NCBI GenBank assembly: GCA_964646345.1
Contig: CAZYDU010000011.1
Coordinates: forward strand, 1-10,030
DNA: 10,030 nucleotides
Direction: 5' to 3'
DNA from: RGIG1681 sp964646345
Lineage (GTDB): Bacteria; Bacillota; Clostridia; Christensenellales; UBA1242
The notes under the pieces were generated by a model that ran no database searches, was not told where the DNA came from, and saw nothing but the letters and a program-made list of their open reading frames with translations. Both the position numbers and the translations under genes were made by a program. Numbering within the stretch: the stretch's first letter is position 1; the number at the start of each line of letters is the position of its first letter. Of this stretch, positions 1 through 6,374 are shown piece after piece.

Positions 1-46
1 AAATTCCGTGATTTTTTATTTATTCTTCATCTTCATCAGATTCAGA

Positions 47-1582
47 TTATTCGCTAACTTCTTCTAAATTGAAGAAATCAGATTTGCTTGTTACTGTTTC
101 TTTAGCTGTTAAATCAACCTTGATTAAATAATTATTTTTGTCGTCATCTTGTGCCAAGATAAACATATAATTACCAATAACTTCAGGAAGCAAAAGCCCA
201 GTTGTCTCACTTAATGTTGAACCTGAAAGTTTGATGCAAGAATTGTATAAATCCAAGTTCATTGAACCATCATCATTGATTTTTGCAATCTTTAGTTTAT
301 ATAAAGTACTGCTATTTTTGTAAGTCACATACAAATATTTTTCTTTAACTTCGTCAGCACCTTCTTCTGATTCATCATCTTCAATAGTTTCTTCCAAAAT
401 TGCAGTACCAATCATTTCAAAATCTTTAATATCCCCTTCAGTGGTTGTTATTCCTGTAAAATCAATATCATGACTAGAACTACTTGTTCCCCATTGAGAA
501 ATGCTGAATTGTTTTTCATCTTCAGCGAAACTCAAAACAACAATATCGCCTTCTGACTTTTCGAGCTTAGCAGTTTCGCCTTCGCCAACAAGTTTGTAAT
601 TTTCAAGATAAATTGCATATTTTGGAGCACCATGGCAAATAGCATGTTGAATATCAATTACCAATTTTTCATCGCTCTTATTTGTTATTGTTTGAGCATA
701 CATAACTTCGTTAGTAGCATAAACAAGTTTACCTGCTCTAATAGTTTTTAATTCAATATCTTCGCCACCATTATAAATGCAAGTACTATTATTTGTTACA
801 GGTGAAGTTTTGTAAACTTTATCCCCTGTTTGTATTGCTTCTTCATATTGAATTGGGTCTTTTGTGTAGTATACAAAAGAATTTGCATCAACACTAGCAC
901 CAGTCAATGTAACATTTCCATAATTTTCGCTAAACAAACAACTTGTAGCACCAGAAATTGTGTAATTTTCAGCTACCTTTTTATCAATTTTTAAACTTTT
1001 GATAGTTCCAGTTTCGCCATTAAGTTCAGCCTTTGATTCATAAACCAAAAGATTTAATGTATCACCACTGATATAATAAGCATAGCTAATACTTTCACTA
1101 GAATCATTTTTTGCAGTTGTATAAAGTGTGTAAGATTTTTTATTAACTAAATCATATCTTTTGAATGTTGTTTTGTTGTAAAGAACCGTTGCGCTAGAGT
1201 TTTTGTCTGAACAAGGAGTTGCATAATACATATAATCCCCAAAGAAATATAGTGAACCATATGTAAAACCCACAAGGTCATCAACAACAACTTCAATATC
1301 GCCTGTTGTTTCGCCTGTTGTTTCATTATATTTAACTCGACAAATTGCAGACCTAGTGTTTTTTGTTGAGCTAGTTCCATCATTTGTTTTTGTTCCATTT
1401 ATAAAATATAAATATTCGCCGTAAATAGCGGTAATTCCACCATTTGTGCTTATCCCGTTCACAGCTTTAACATTGGTTAAATCTGCAGTTGTTGGCGAAA
1501 CTTTCTTTTTGCAAGCAACAAGTGGAAGTGCAACACAAACTGCAACCATAATAACCAAAAAACTTTTAAGAAATTTTTTCAT
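47..1582 (-). CDS. Surface lipoprotein of unknown function, possibly beta-propeller-like
   Basis: A predicted 511-residue exported lipoprotein whose function I do not recognise. The N-terminus has a lysine-containing n-region, a hydrophobic stretch (about residues 8-22) and the lipobox L-V-A-C with the lipidated cysteine at residue 24, followed by KKK. Lipid anchoring to the outer face of the membrane is therefore likely. The mature part is rich in beta-forming, Tyr/Ser/Thr-rich segments with repeated patterns such as GEYLYFIN and GDYMYYA. This recalls DUF5050-like propeller proteins, but that is only inference. An acidic insert (DDESEEGADE) lies near residues 405-420. I chose the ATG at 1582 because GGGGA sits 5 nt upstream; an in-frame TTG at 1594 would overlap that site. 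The gene has its own consensus promoter. Its TAA stop is followed in frame by SESDEDEE and a second TAA, so the C-terminus may recently have been shortened. Confidence 0.8.
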   Translation of the reverse strand: MKKFLKSFLVIMVAVCVALPLVACKKKVSPTTADLTNVKAVNGISTNGGITAIYGEYLYFINGTKTNDGTSSTKNTRSAICRVKYNETTGETTGDIEVVVDDLVGFTYGSLYFFGDYMYYATPCSDKNSSATVLYNKTTFKRYDLVNKKSYTLYTTAKNDSSESISYAYYISGDTLNLLVYESKAELNGETGTIKSLKIDKKVAENYTISGATSCLFSENYGNVTLTGASVDANSFVYYTKDPIQYEEAIQTGDKVYKTSPVTNNSTCIYNGGEDIELKTIRAGKLVYATNEVMYAQTITNKSDEKLVIDIQHAICHGAPKYAIYLENYKLVGEGETAKLEKSEGDIVVLSFAEDEKQFSISQWGTSSSSHDIDFTGITTTEGDIKDFEMIGTAILEETIEDDESEEGADEVKEKYLYVTYKNSSTLYKLKIAKINDDGSMNLDLYNSCIKLSGSTLSETTGLLLPEVIGNYMFILAQDDDKNNYLIKVDLTAKETVTSKSDFFNLEEVSE

Positions 1583-1613
1583 AGTCGTCCCCAAATTAGT
1601 TTATATAAAATAT

Positions 1614-1641
1614 ATTATAATTTTTTAATATTCTTTGTCAA
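1614..1641 (-). promoter_or_regulatory. Consensus housekeeping (sigma-A) promoter for the lipoprotein gene
   Basis: On the minus strand, TTGACA (1641-1636) and TATAAT (1619-1614) are separated by 16 nt. Both hexamers match the consensus perfectly. Transcription would start near 1607, giving a leader of about 25 nt before the ATG at 1582. No GC-rich hairpin separates this promoter from the rsmA stop at 1672, so rsmA transcripts may also read through. Confidence 0.75.
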
Positions 1642-1671
1642 GATGTTTAATAATAGTAAAATTGTAAATTT

Positions 1672-2469
1672 TTATAAATCTTTGTCACTTAAAGCTTCAT
1701 ATAACCAAACAAAATCAGAAACTTTTAGTTCTTCTGCTCTAACTGCTGGATTAAAGCCATGGCTAACAAACAAATTTTCTAGTTTTTCTTTAGATAAATT
1801 ATTATCAGCCAAATTTGAAGAAAGTTTTTTTCTTCGCATCGCAAATGCTTTTTTCGCCAAAGCTATTACGCCCAAAAACTTTTGTTTATCCGTATCCCCT
1901 TTTCTGTCAATTCTAACAACAGCTGAATCAACATTTGGTATTGGGTAAAACTTATCCCTTGCAACTCTTAAAACCTTCTGTGGTTCTCCAAAAAGTTTGC
2001 AAATAATAGTCAAAACACCGTAATCTTTATTTTTTTCATCAGCAACAATTCTATCAGCAACTTCTTCCTGAACCATAACTGTTAAAGACAACAAATTATC
2101 ATTTTGTAAAAATCTCGTTATAATCGGAGATGTTACATAATAAGGCAAGTTAGCAACGAGCTTAAACTTTCCACCCACTTTTTCTCTCAGTTTTTCGTCT
2201 GTATAATTCATTACATCATCAAAAATAAACTCTACATTACTGCCATTAAACTTATTCTTTAAAAAATCAAAAAGGTCATTATCAATTTCAAAAGAATAAA
2301 CTTTTTTTGCTTGCTTTGAAAGCACTGCCGTAAGTGCCCCCTTTCCAGCTCCAATTTCAACAACAATATCTTCTTTTGTAACCCCTGATTTTTGCACTAT
2401 TTCTTCAAGCAAACTCTCATCTGATAGAAAGTTTTGCCCAAATTTTTTCTTAAATTCAAAATTTCCCAT
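1672..2469 (-). CDS. rsmA: 16S rRNA dimethyladenosine transferase RsmA (KsgA)
   Basis: RsmA uses S-adenosylmethionine to dimethylate two adjacent adenosines in the 3'-terminal hairpin of 16S rRNA during small-subunit maturation in the cytoplasm. The 265 residues are close to the usual length and carry the family motifs in order: KKKFGQNFL near residue 7, the SAM-binding loop EIGAGKGALT (38-47), the acidic FEID after strand 2 (60-63), the catalytic NLPYYVTSP (107-115), VQEEVADRI (133-141), PNVDSAV (178-184) and the C-terminal RRKKL and RAEELKV motifs. The start follows the tatD stop by 3 nt, with a weak GGA ribosome binding site inside the last tatD codons, which suggests translational coupling. 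In Bacillus the order is tatD-yabE-rnmV-ksgA; here the two intervening genes, including the 5S rRNA maturase gene rnmV, are absent. No key residue is missing. Confidence 0.96.
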   Translation of the reverse strand: MGNFEFKKKFGQNFLSDESLLEEIVQKSGVTKEDIVVEIGAGKGALTAVLSKQAKKVYSFEIDNDLFDFLKNKFNGSNVEFIFDDVMNYTDEKLREKVGGKFKLVANLPYYVTSPIITRFLQNDNLLSLTVMVQEEVADRIVADEKNKDYGVLTIICKLFGEPQKVLRVARDKFYPIPNVDSAVVRIDRKGDTDKQKFLGVIALAKKAFAMRRKKLSSNLADNNLSKEKLENLFVSHGFNPAVRAEELKVSDFVWLYEALSDKDL

Positions 2470-2472
2470 ATT

Positions 2473-3222
2473 TTATCCTATATTATAAAATTTCTTTGCA
2501 TTTTCAGTTGTAATCTTTTTTAGTTTATCACTTGAAATTCCAATTTCAAAAGCAATTTTATCAATGATATGTTGAACATTTTTTGGTTCATTAACCGTTC
2601 CACGTAAAGGTTCAGGAGCAAGATATGGCGAATCGGTTTCAACCAAAATTCTATCTAGCGGTATATCTTTTAAAAATGACCTATCACTTTTTTTATAAGT
2701 AATATTGCCTGAAAAACTTAAATATAAACCCAAATCCAAAAATTTTTGAAACCATTCCTTGCCTTCACTATAGCAATGCATGAGTCCCGAATGATTTATT
2801 AAATGCTTATTTTCAAGCAGGGTTTGATATAAGTCTTCAACAGCCATTCTGCAATGAATACAAAATGGAAGCCCGAGTTTATCAGCAATTTCAAGTTGTT
2901 TTACAAAAATTTCTTTTTGTGATTTTTTATCAAATTTACTATGATAATCAAGTCCAATTTCGCCAATCGCAACAACTTTTTTATGTTTTGCTAGGTCTTC
3001 AATTAAATTCAAATCCATTTGAGTTACATTAAGCGAAAATTCTGGATAAATCCCAACAGTCGTGTAAATTTTTTCATTTTTCTCAGCTAAAGAAACACCT
3101 TTTTTTGAATCTTTTACAGTCGTTCCAATATTGACAATAAAATCCATATCGTCATTTTTCATATTACTTATTATTTCATTTTTTCTTTCAAGCGAGAGCA
3201 AATGTGCATGTGTATCAATCAT
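2473..3222 (-). CDS. tatD: TatD family metal-dependent hydrolase / DNase
   Basis: A TatD/YabD-type TIM-barrel metal-dependent hydrolase of 249 residues; family members act as cytoplasmic 3'-5' exonucleases or DNases. The metal-site motifs are present: THAH at residues 4-7, GEIGLDY with Glu88, CIHCR with His123, MHCYS with His149, and ETDSPYLAPEPLRG with Glu195 and Asp197. The family signature after strand 2, normally G-x-H-P, reads GIYP here, so the histidine is replaced by Tyr59. This could lower or alter activity. The ATG at 3222 opens directly on the metal-binding MIDTHAH and has only a weak upstream GGAAA. The gene is followed 3 nt later by rsmA and lies 37 bp from the divergent spmA. The family assignment is secure; the substrate is not. 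Confidence 0.93.
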   Translation of the reverse strand: MIDTHAHLLSLERKNEIISNMKNDDMDFIVNIGTTVKDSKKGVSLAEKNEKIYTTVGIYPEFSLNVTQMDLNLIEDLAKHKKVVAIGEIGLDYHSKFDKKSQKEIFVKQLEIADKLGLPFCIHCRMAVEDLYQTLLENKHLINHSGLMHCYSEGKEWFQKFLDLGLYLSFSGNITYKKSDRSFLKDIPLDRILVETDSPYLAPEPLRGTVNEPKNVQHIIDKIAFEIGISSDKLKKITTENAKKFYNIG

Positions 3223-3225
3223 CGT

Positions 3226-3254
3226 TCATATTTCCATTTATTTAAACATATTTT
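3226..3254 (+). promoter_or_regulatory. Candidate sporulation sigma-E-like promoter for spmA-spmB
   Basis: TCATATT (3226-3232), a 14-nt spacer and CATATTTT (3247-3254) resemble the B. subtilis sigma-E consensus, KMATATT, about 14 nt, then CATACAnT. The -35 matches fully; the -10 keeps CATA and the last T. Transcription would start at or next to the spmA ATG at 3260. spmA has no visible ribosome binding site, which fits a leaderless message. AT-rich DNA gives chance matches, so this is tentative. Confidence 0.35.
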
Positions 3255-3259
3255 TTATT

Positions 3260-3850
3260 ATGAATATTGTTTGGATTATAATGTTTTTAGTAAGTGTTAT
3301 AGCTTTATGCTTTTGTAACCCTTCTCAAGTTCTTTCAAGTCTTCTCACTGCATCTAACAGTGCCGTTAAACTATCTTTTGAACTATGTGCTATTTATGCC
3401 ATTTGGCTGGGGCTTTTCTCAATACTTGAAAAAAGTGGATTATCCAAAAAACTATCCAAACTTCTGTCACCAATTATAAACAAAATATTTGGCAAAAGCA
3501 ACCTTTCAGAAGAAAGTAAGAATTATGTGTCAATGAATATTTCAGCAAACCTGCTCGGAATGAGCGGAGCTGCCACGCCCCTAGGAATTAAAGCCATTGA
3601 ATCCATGCAAAAAGACAATCCAAACAAAAACGTCATAACCTTTCCCATGATAATGTTAATTGCCATATCTTGTTCAAGTGTACAAATCCTGCCAACTTCG
3701 ATTATTGGCATGCTAGCTTCCGCTGGAAGCACAAACCCCACAAGCATAATCTTACCATCTATTATATGTTCATTTATTTCAACATTTATTGCAATTTTGC
3801 TTGTTTATTTATTTCACTTTATATTCGATAAACGCAAAAAAGGACAATAA
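3260..3850 (+). CDS. spmA: Spore maturation protein A, SpmA
   Basis: SpmA is a multi-pass membrane protein that, with SpmB, is needed in Bacillus and Clostridium for proper spore core dehydration and heat resistance. The 196 residues match the usual length. The start at MNIVWIIMF fits the family N-terminus. The frame is open further upstream to 3131, but that segment is antisense to tatD and was rejected. Hydrophobic segments lie near residues 2-18, 40-56, 127-152 and 165-188. The most conserved stretch is NISANLLGMSGAATPLGIKA (93-112), and the protein ends in a basic KRKKGQ tail. spmB follows after 3 nt. In B. subtilis the pair is in a sigma-E operon with dacB, which is absent here. The gene is inserted in opposite orientation into an otherwise minus-strand housekeeping block. 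Confidence 0.93.
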   Translation: MNIVWIIMFLVSVIALCFCNPSQVLSSLLTASNSAVKLSFELCAIYAIWLGLFSILEKSGLSKKLSKLLSPIINKIFGKSNLSEESKNYVSMNISANLLGMSGAATPLGIKAIESMQKDNPNKNVITFPMIMLIAISCSSVQILPTSIIGMLASAGSTNPTSIILPSIICSFISTFIAILLVYLFHFIFDKRKKGQ

Positions 3851-3853
3851 TTT

Positions 3854-4360
3854 ATGGCAATATATATTATTCCAATTTTTATTATATTTATTTTGATTTT
3901 TAGTTTCTTTAAAAAAATAAATGCGTATGATTCATTTGTCGGCGGTGCAAAACAAGCCGTGGATTTATGTATTAACACATTTCCCTACCTTGTTGCAATA
4001 TTTTCAATAGTAGAACTTTTACAGGCAAGTGGATTATCTACTGTAATTTCAAATATCGCATCTCCCATTTTTAAAGTTTTAGGCATACCAAGCGAGCTTA
4101 CAGAATTTCTTATCATAAGACCATTTACAGGCTCAGGTTCAATAGGCATGCTTTCTAATCTATTCTCGCTTTATGGTCCAGATAGTTACATCTCAAAATG
4201 TGCTTGCGTAATCATGAGTTGCTCTGAAACAACCTTTTATGTTGTTGCCGTATATTTTTCAACCACAAAAGTAAAAAAACTGAGATACGTTATCCCAGTT
4301 TGTTTGCTTTCTGCATTAATCGGTTCAATGTTAGCTTGTTTATTTTGCCGAATTTTTTAA
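3854..4360 (+). CDS. spmB: Spore maturation protein B, SpmB
   Basis: The membrane partner of SpmA in spore core dehydration, related to the nucleoside-recognition (Gate) membrane domain family. It has 168 residues, slightly shorter than B. subtilis SpmB. Family stretches are visible: YDSFVGGAKQAVDL (25-38), NTFPYLVAIF (41-50), LIIRPFTGSGSIGM (86-99), LYGPDSYISK (106-115) and the C-terminal SETTFYVVAVYF (124-135). Hydrophobic segments alternate with short polar loops. A good AAAGGA ribosome binding site lies in the last spmA codons, so the two genes are probably co-translated. The TAA stop overlaps the trmN6 stop on the other strand within TTAA (4357-4360). The coding sequence also holds, antisense, a terminator hairpin for trmN6. 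Confidence 0.93.
   Translation: MAIYIIPIFIIFILIFSFFKKINAYDSFVGGAKQAVDLCINTFPYLVAIFSIVELLQASGLSTVISNIASPIFKVLGIPSELTEFLIIRPFTGSGSIGMLSNLFSLYGPDSYISKCACVIMSCSETTFYVVAVYFSTTKVKKLRYVIPVCLLSALIGSMLACLFCRIF
4273..4301 (-). terminator. Intrinsic terminator for the trmN6 transcript, antisense inside spmB
   Basis: On the minus strand, arms at 4301-4291 and 4287-4277 form an 11-bp stem (AAACTG, one G-U wobble, GATA) around a 3-nt loop, followed by seven T residues (4279-4273, the first three within the stem). On the plus strand the wobble becomes an A-C mismatch and no U-tract follows, so the hairpin suits the minus strand. It lies 55 nt past the trmN6 stop. Confidence 0.7.
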
Positions 4361-5103
4361 TTTTTCCTGTTATAAATTTTTTTAAGTTCGTCTGTTTCCG
4401 ACCCATCTTCATTGTTTAAAACTAATGGTGCTTCTATTTTTAATCCTGCTTTTGCACCTTTTTTAGCTTCAACCAAAACAAGATTAGGTTCTTTCGTTTG
4501 TTTTGGATAAACTATTCTAAGTCTTTTTGGCTCTAACTTTTGTGTTTTCAGCTCAAAAATAATATCTGCAAGCCTATCCGCTCTATGCACCATATATAAT
4601 TTTCCGCCATACTTTAAAACCTTGCTTGCAGTTTGGATTATTGTTTTTAAATTTGTCTTTAATTCATGAGTTGCTATTGCGATTTCATCAGTTTCAGATG
4701 TTTCGCCAACTTTATTATATGGCGGATTAACGGTTATAACATCAACAGATTCGTGGCCCAAAACTTTAACGCAATTTTTCAAATCATCATTTACAACCTT
4801 TAGTTTATCGTCAAGACCATTAAGTTTAATTGACCTTTCAGCCATTTTTGCTAAACCGGGTTGAATTTCAACTGCAAAACCTTTGCTTAAATTATTTTTA
4901 CACAAAAAAAGTATAGCGACCACAGATGAGCCACTACACAAATCGACATAAACATCGTTTTTTCTTGCACGCCCAAAGTTAGCAAGAAGCACTGAATCGG
5001 TTGAAAATTTATAACCAAATTTATTTTGGATAATTTTCAAGTCATTGTACTCCAAGTCATCAAGCGTTTCGTTTGGTTTTAGGAAACTATTTTGCTGATT
5101 CAT
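4357..5103 (-). CDS. trmN6: tRNA1(Val) (adenine37-N6)-methyltransferase family protein, YabB/TrmN6-like
   Basis: A class I SAM-dependent methyltransferase of 248 residues, of the YabB/TrmN6 type that methylates N6 of an adenosine in tRNA. After an N-terminal segment with DLKIIQ and YKFSTDSVLL, the SAM loop is DLCSGSSVV (54-62), VEIQ (78-81) follows strand 2, the DDLK acid region is near 106-109, and the catalytic N6-adenine motif NPPY is at 126-129. The late motifs GGKLYMVHR and LEPKRLRIVYP match the family well. The third SAM-loop glycine is replaced (CSGSS), slightly unusual. The ATG at 5103 lies within the ferredoxin gene, giving a 17-bp overlap, and has a TAGGAG site about 9 nt upstream. 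The position near ricT and holB mirrors Bacillus yabB. The exact tRNA target is inferred from the family. Confidence 0.88.
   Translation of the reverse strand: MNQQNSFLKPNETLDDLEYNDLKIIQNKFGYKFSTDSVLLANFGRARKNDVYVDLCSGSSVVAILFLCKNNLSKGFAVEIQPGLAKMAERSIKLNGLDDKLKVVNDDLKNCVKVLGHESVDVITVNPPYNKVGETSETDEIAIATHELKTNLKTIIQTASKVLKYGGKLYMVHRADRLADIIFELKTQKLEPKRLRIVYPKQTKEPNLVLVEAKKGAKAGLKIEAPLVLNNEDGSETDELKKIYNRKN
4427..4464 (+). terminator. Weak candidate terminator for spmA-spmB
   Basis: GGTGC (4427-4431) can pair with GCACC (4454-4458), directly followed by six T residues on the plus strand. The stem is only 5 bp and the loop 22 nt, so folding is marginal. It lies about 65 nt past the spmB stop, antisense within trmN6, and is the only candidate I found for ending the plus-strand transcript. 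Confidence 0.25.
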
Positions 5104-5272
5104 CAGCTGGAGCTCCTACTGGGCAAACTGCTGTGCATGTTCCGCAAGAGATACATTTTTCGCTATCAATAACAGCTTTTCCATCATCGCCCATAGAAAT
5201 TGCTTCAACAGGACAAGCACCTATGCAAGCACCACAGCCTACGCATTTTTCATTATCAATTACATATGCCAT
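5087..5272 (-). CDS. Small 2[4Fe-4S] ferredoxin
   Basis: A 61-residue clostridial-type ferredoxin, a soluble cytoplasmic carrier of low-potential electrons. Two classic C-x2-C-x2-C-x3-C-P sets are complete: Cys10, 13, 16, 20 and Cys40, 43, 46, 50, arranged with the usual pseudo-twofold symmetry. I chose the ATG at 5272 because AAGGAG sits 7 nt upstream. An in-frame ATG at 5296 is ruled out by that site and by a promoter whose -10 box ends at 5301. The last codons overlap trmN6 by 17 bp, so the two are co-transcribed. In Bacillus the corresponding slot after ricT holds yabA; the ferredoxin is an unusual occupant. Its neighbour RicT is a cysteine-rich protein of an Fe-S complex, so a functional link is possible but unproved. 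Confidence 0.93.
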   Translation of the reverse strand: MAYVIDNEKCVGCGACIGACPVEAISMGDDGKAVIDSEKCISCGTCTAVCPVGAPADESAK

Positions 5273-5279
5273 AATCTTT

Positions 5280-5285
5280 CTCCTT
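5280..5285 (-). promoter_or_regulatory. Strong ribosome binding site that fixes the ferredoxin start
   Basis: AAGGAG on the minus strand lies 7 nt before the ATG at 5272. It falls inside the reading frame if the upstream ATG at 5296 were used, so it supports the shorter 61-residue product. Confidence 0.8.
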
Positions 5286-5300
5286 AAATTTATCATTAAT

Positions 5301-5328
5301 ATTATACATCATTTAATCTATAATTCAA
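5301..5328 (-). promoter_or_regulatory. Promoter for the ferredoxin-trmN6 pair
   Basis: TTGAAT (5328-5323), a 16-nt spacer and a perfect TATAAT (5306-5301) lie in the 64-nt gap after the ricT stop. Transcription would start near 5294, giving a leader of about 22 nt. This allows the ferredoxin to be expressed separately from holB-ricT, although no terminator blocks read-through from ricT. Confidence 0.6.
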
Positions 5329-5336
5329 ACAAATTT

Positions 5337-6374
5337 TTATTTTTTATTGTTTTTATTATAAAATTTTCTATTTTTGTTATGACGAAAATTTTTATTAAAT
5401 TTTCTTTCTCTGTCTTCATTATTGGTTTTTACATTATTTTCATTTTTAGACTGCAAACCCAAATTCACTTCTTCACCTTTGTCTTGTTTAGGTTGTTCTT
5501 TCGTTTTTTCATGAACTTTTTGCTCATGAGAATTTTGTTTTGTGTCAATTATTTCTTCCTTTTCAGGTTTTTTACCAAAACCTTTAAGGTCGTAAAGTTC
5601 ATATTCTTCCACAACAATAGTATCGCCTTCTGTCTGTCGTTTTACAGATACTCTTTCACGCAAAATATCGTTATAAACAACTATCCCTTTACCTTTTGGA
5701 GATTCAACTTCACTATTAACCTTTGGCATTTTCGACAAGATTTCTTCATACATTTTTGACTCATAACCCAAGCAACACATCAATCTTCCACAAACACCAT
5801 TAATTTTTGTTGGAGAAAGTGATAACCCCTGGATTTTTGCTTGTTTAACAGTAACATGTTCAAAATCTTTTAAAAATCTAGCACAACAACAAGGCTCGCC
5901 ACAAGGACCAACACCGCCAAGCATTTTAACTTCATCTCTTTGTCCAATTTGTTTAAGTTCAATTCTTGTTTTCAGACTCACAGCTAAATCTTTGAGTAAT
6001 TGTCTAAAGTCAACACGTTCTTCGCTTGAAAAAACAATCAATATCTTTGAACCATCTAAGCTATACTCGGCATCAATAAACTTCATCATTAACCCTAAGT
6101 CTAACGACTTTTTCTTGAACGAAGGAAGTTCTTTTTTTGCCTTGGTTTTTAAGGATTCATATTTTGAAATATCACTTGCCGTTGCAAGTCTCACAACCTT
6201 TCCAAAATCTTCAGCCGACTTTGAAATATTGGTTTCAATTTCTATTACAATGGCAATCGTTTGAAACTCATTTGCTTCAACAACAATTTTATCTCCAACT
6301 TTAACATCAATTCCACAGGAGAAAAAGTTTAAACTATTCTCGCCTATTTTTTTCGCACCTATAATCTTCTGCAT
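5337..6374 (-). CDS. ricT: PSP1-domain regulatory iron-sulfur protein RicT (YaaT)
   Basis: RicT (YaaT) is a cytoplasmic PSP1-domain protein. In B. subtilis it forms an Fe-S-containing complex with RicA and RicF that helps RNase Y mature mRNAs and affects biofilm formation, competence and sporulation. The diagnostic cysteine clusters are present: GGVGPCGEPCCCARFL (153-168; Cys158, 162, 163, 164) and GVCGRLMCCLGYE (193-205; Cys195, 200, 201). The length is 345 residues against about 275 in Bacillus. The extra length is a low-complexity tail from about residue 275, first rich in Glu/Lys/Gln and then in Asn/Lys/Arg (RERKFNKNF, NKNRKFYNKNNKK), which could bind RNA. The start overlaps the end of holB by 16 bp, with GGAGG 10 nt before the ATG, as expected for coupled genes in this conserved pair. 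RicA and RicF are not in the window. Confidence 0.93.
   Translation of the reverse strand: MQKIIGAKKIGENSLNFFSCGIDVKVGDKIVVEANEFQTIAIVIEIETNISKSAEDFGKVVRLATASDISKYESLKTKAKKELPSFKKKSLDLGLMMKFIDAEYSLDGSKILIVFSSEERVDFRQLLKDLAVSLKTRIELKQIGQRDEVKMLGGVGPCGEPCCCARFLKDFEHVTVKQAKIQGLSLSPTKINGVCGRLMCCLGYESKMYEEILSKMPKVNSEVESPKGKGIVVYNDILRERVSVKRQTEGDTIVVEEYELYDLKGFGKKPEKEEIIDTKQNSHEQKVHEKTKEQPKQDKGEEVNLGLQSKNENNVKTNNEDRERKFNKNFRHNKNRKFYNKNNKK

Noticed and set aside
1..19. Possible arm of a bidirectional terminator (CCGTGATTTTTT)
   Set aside because: It looks like a stem arm followed by T residues, but the other arm would lie outside the window, so it cannot be assessed.
1147..1398. Minus-strand open frame of 83 codons
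   Set aside because: It lies within the lipoprotein gene in another frame and is Gln/Leu-rich with no ribosome binding site.
3131..3259. N-terminal extension of spmA
   Set aside because: The 43 extra codons are antisense to tatD, and the 3260 start matches the family N-terminus and length.
5073..5759. Long plus-strand open frame of 228 codons
   Set aside because: It is antisense to the ferredoxin and ricT, is Phe/Ile-rich low complexity from reading A-rich codons backwards, and has no ribosome binding site.
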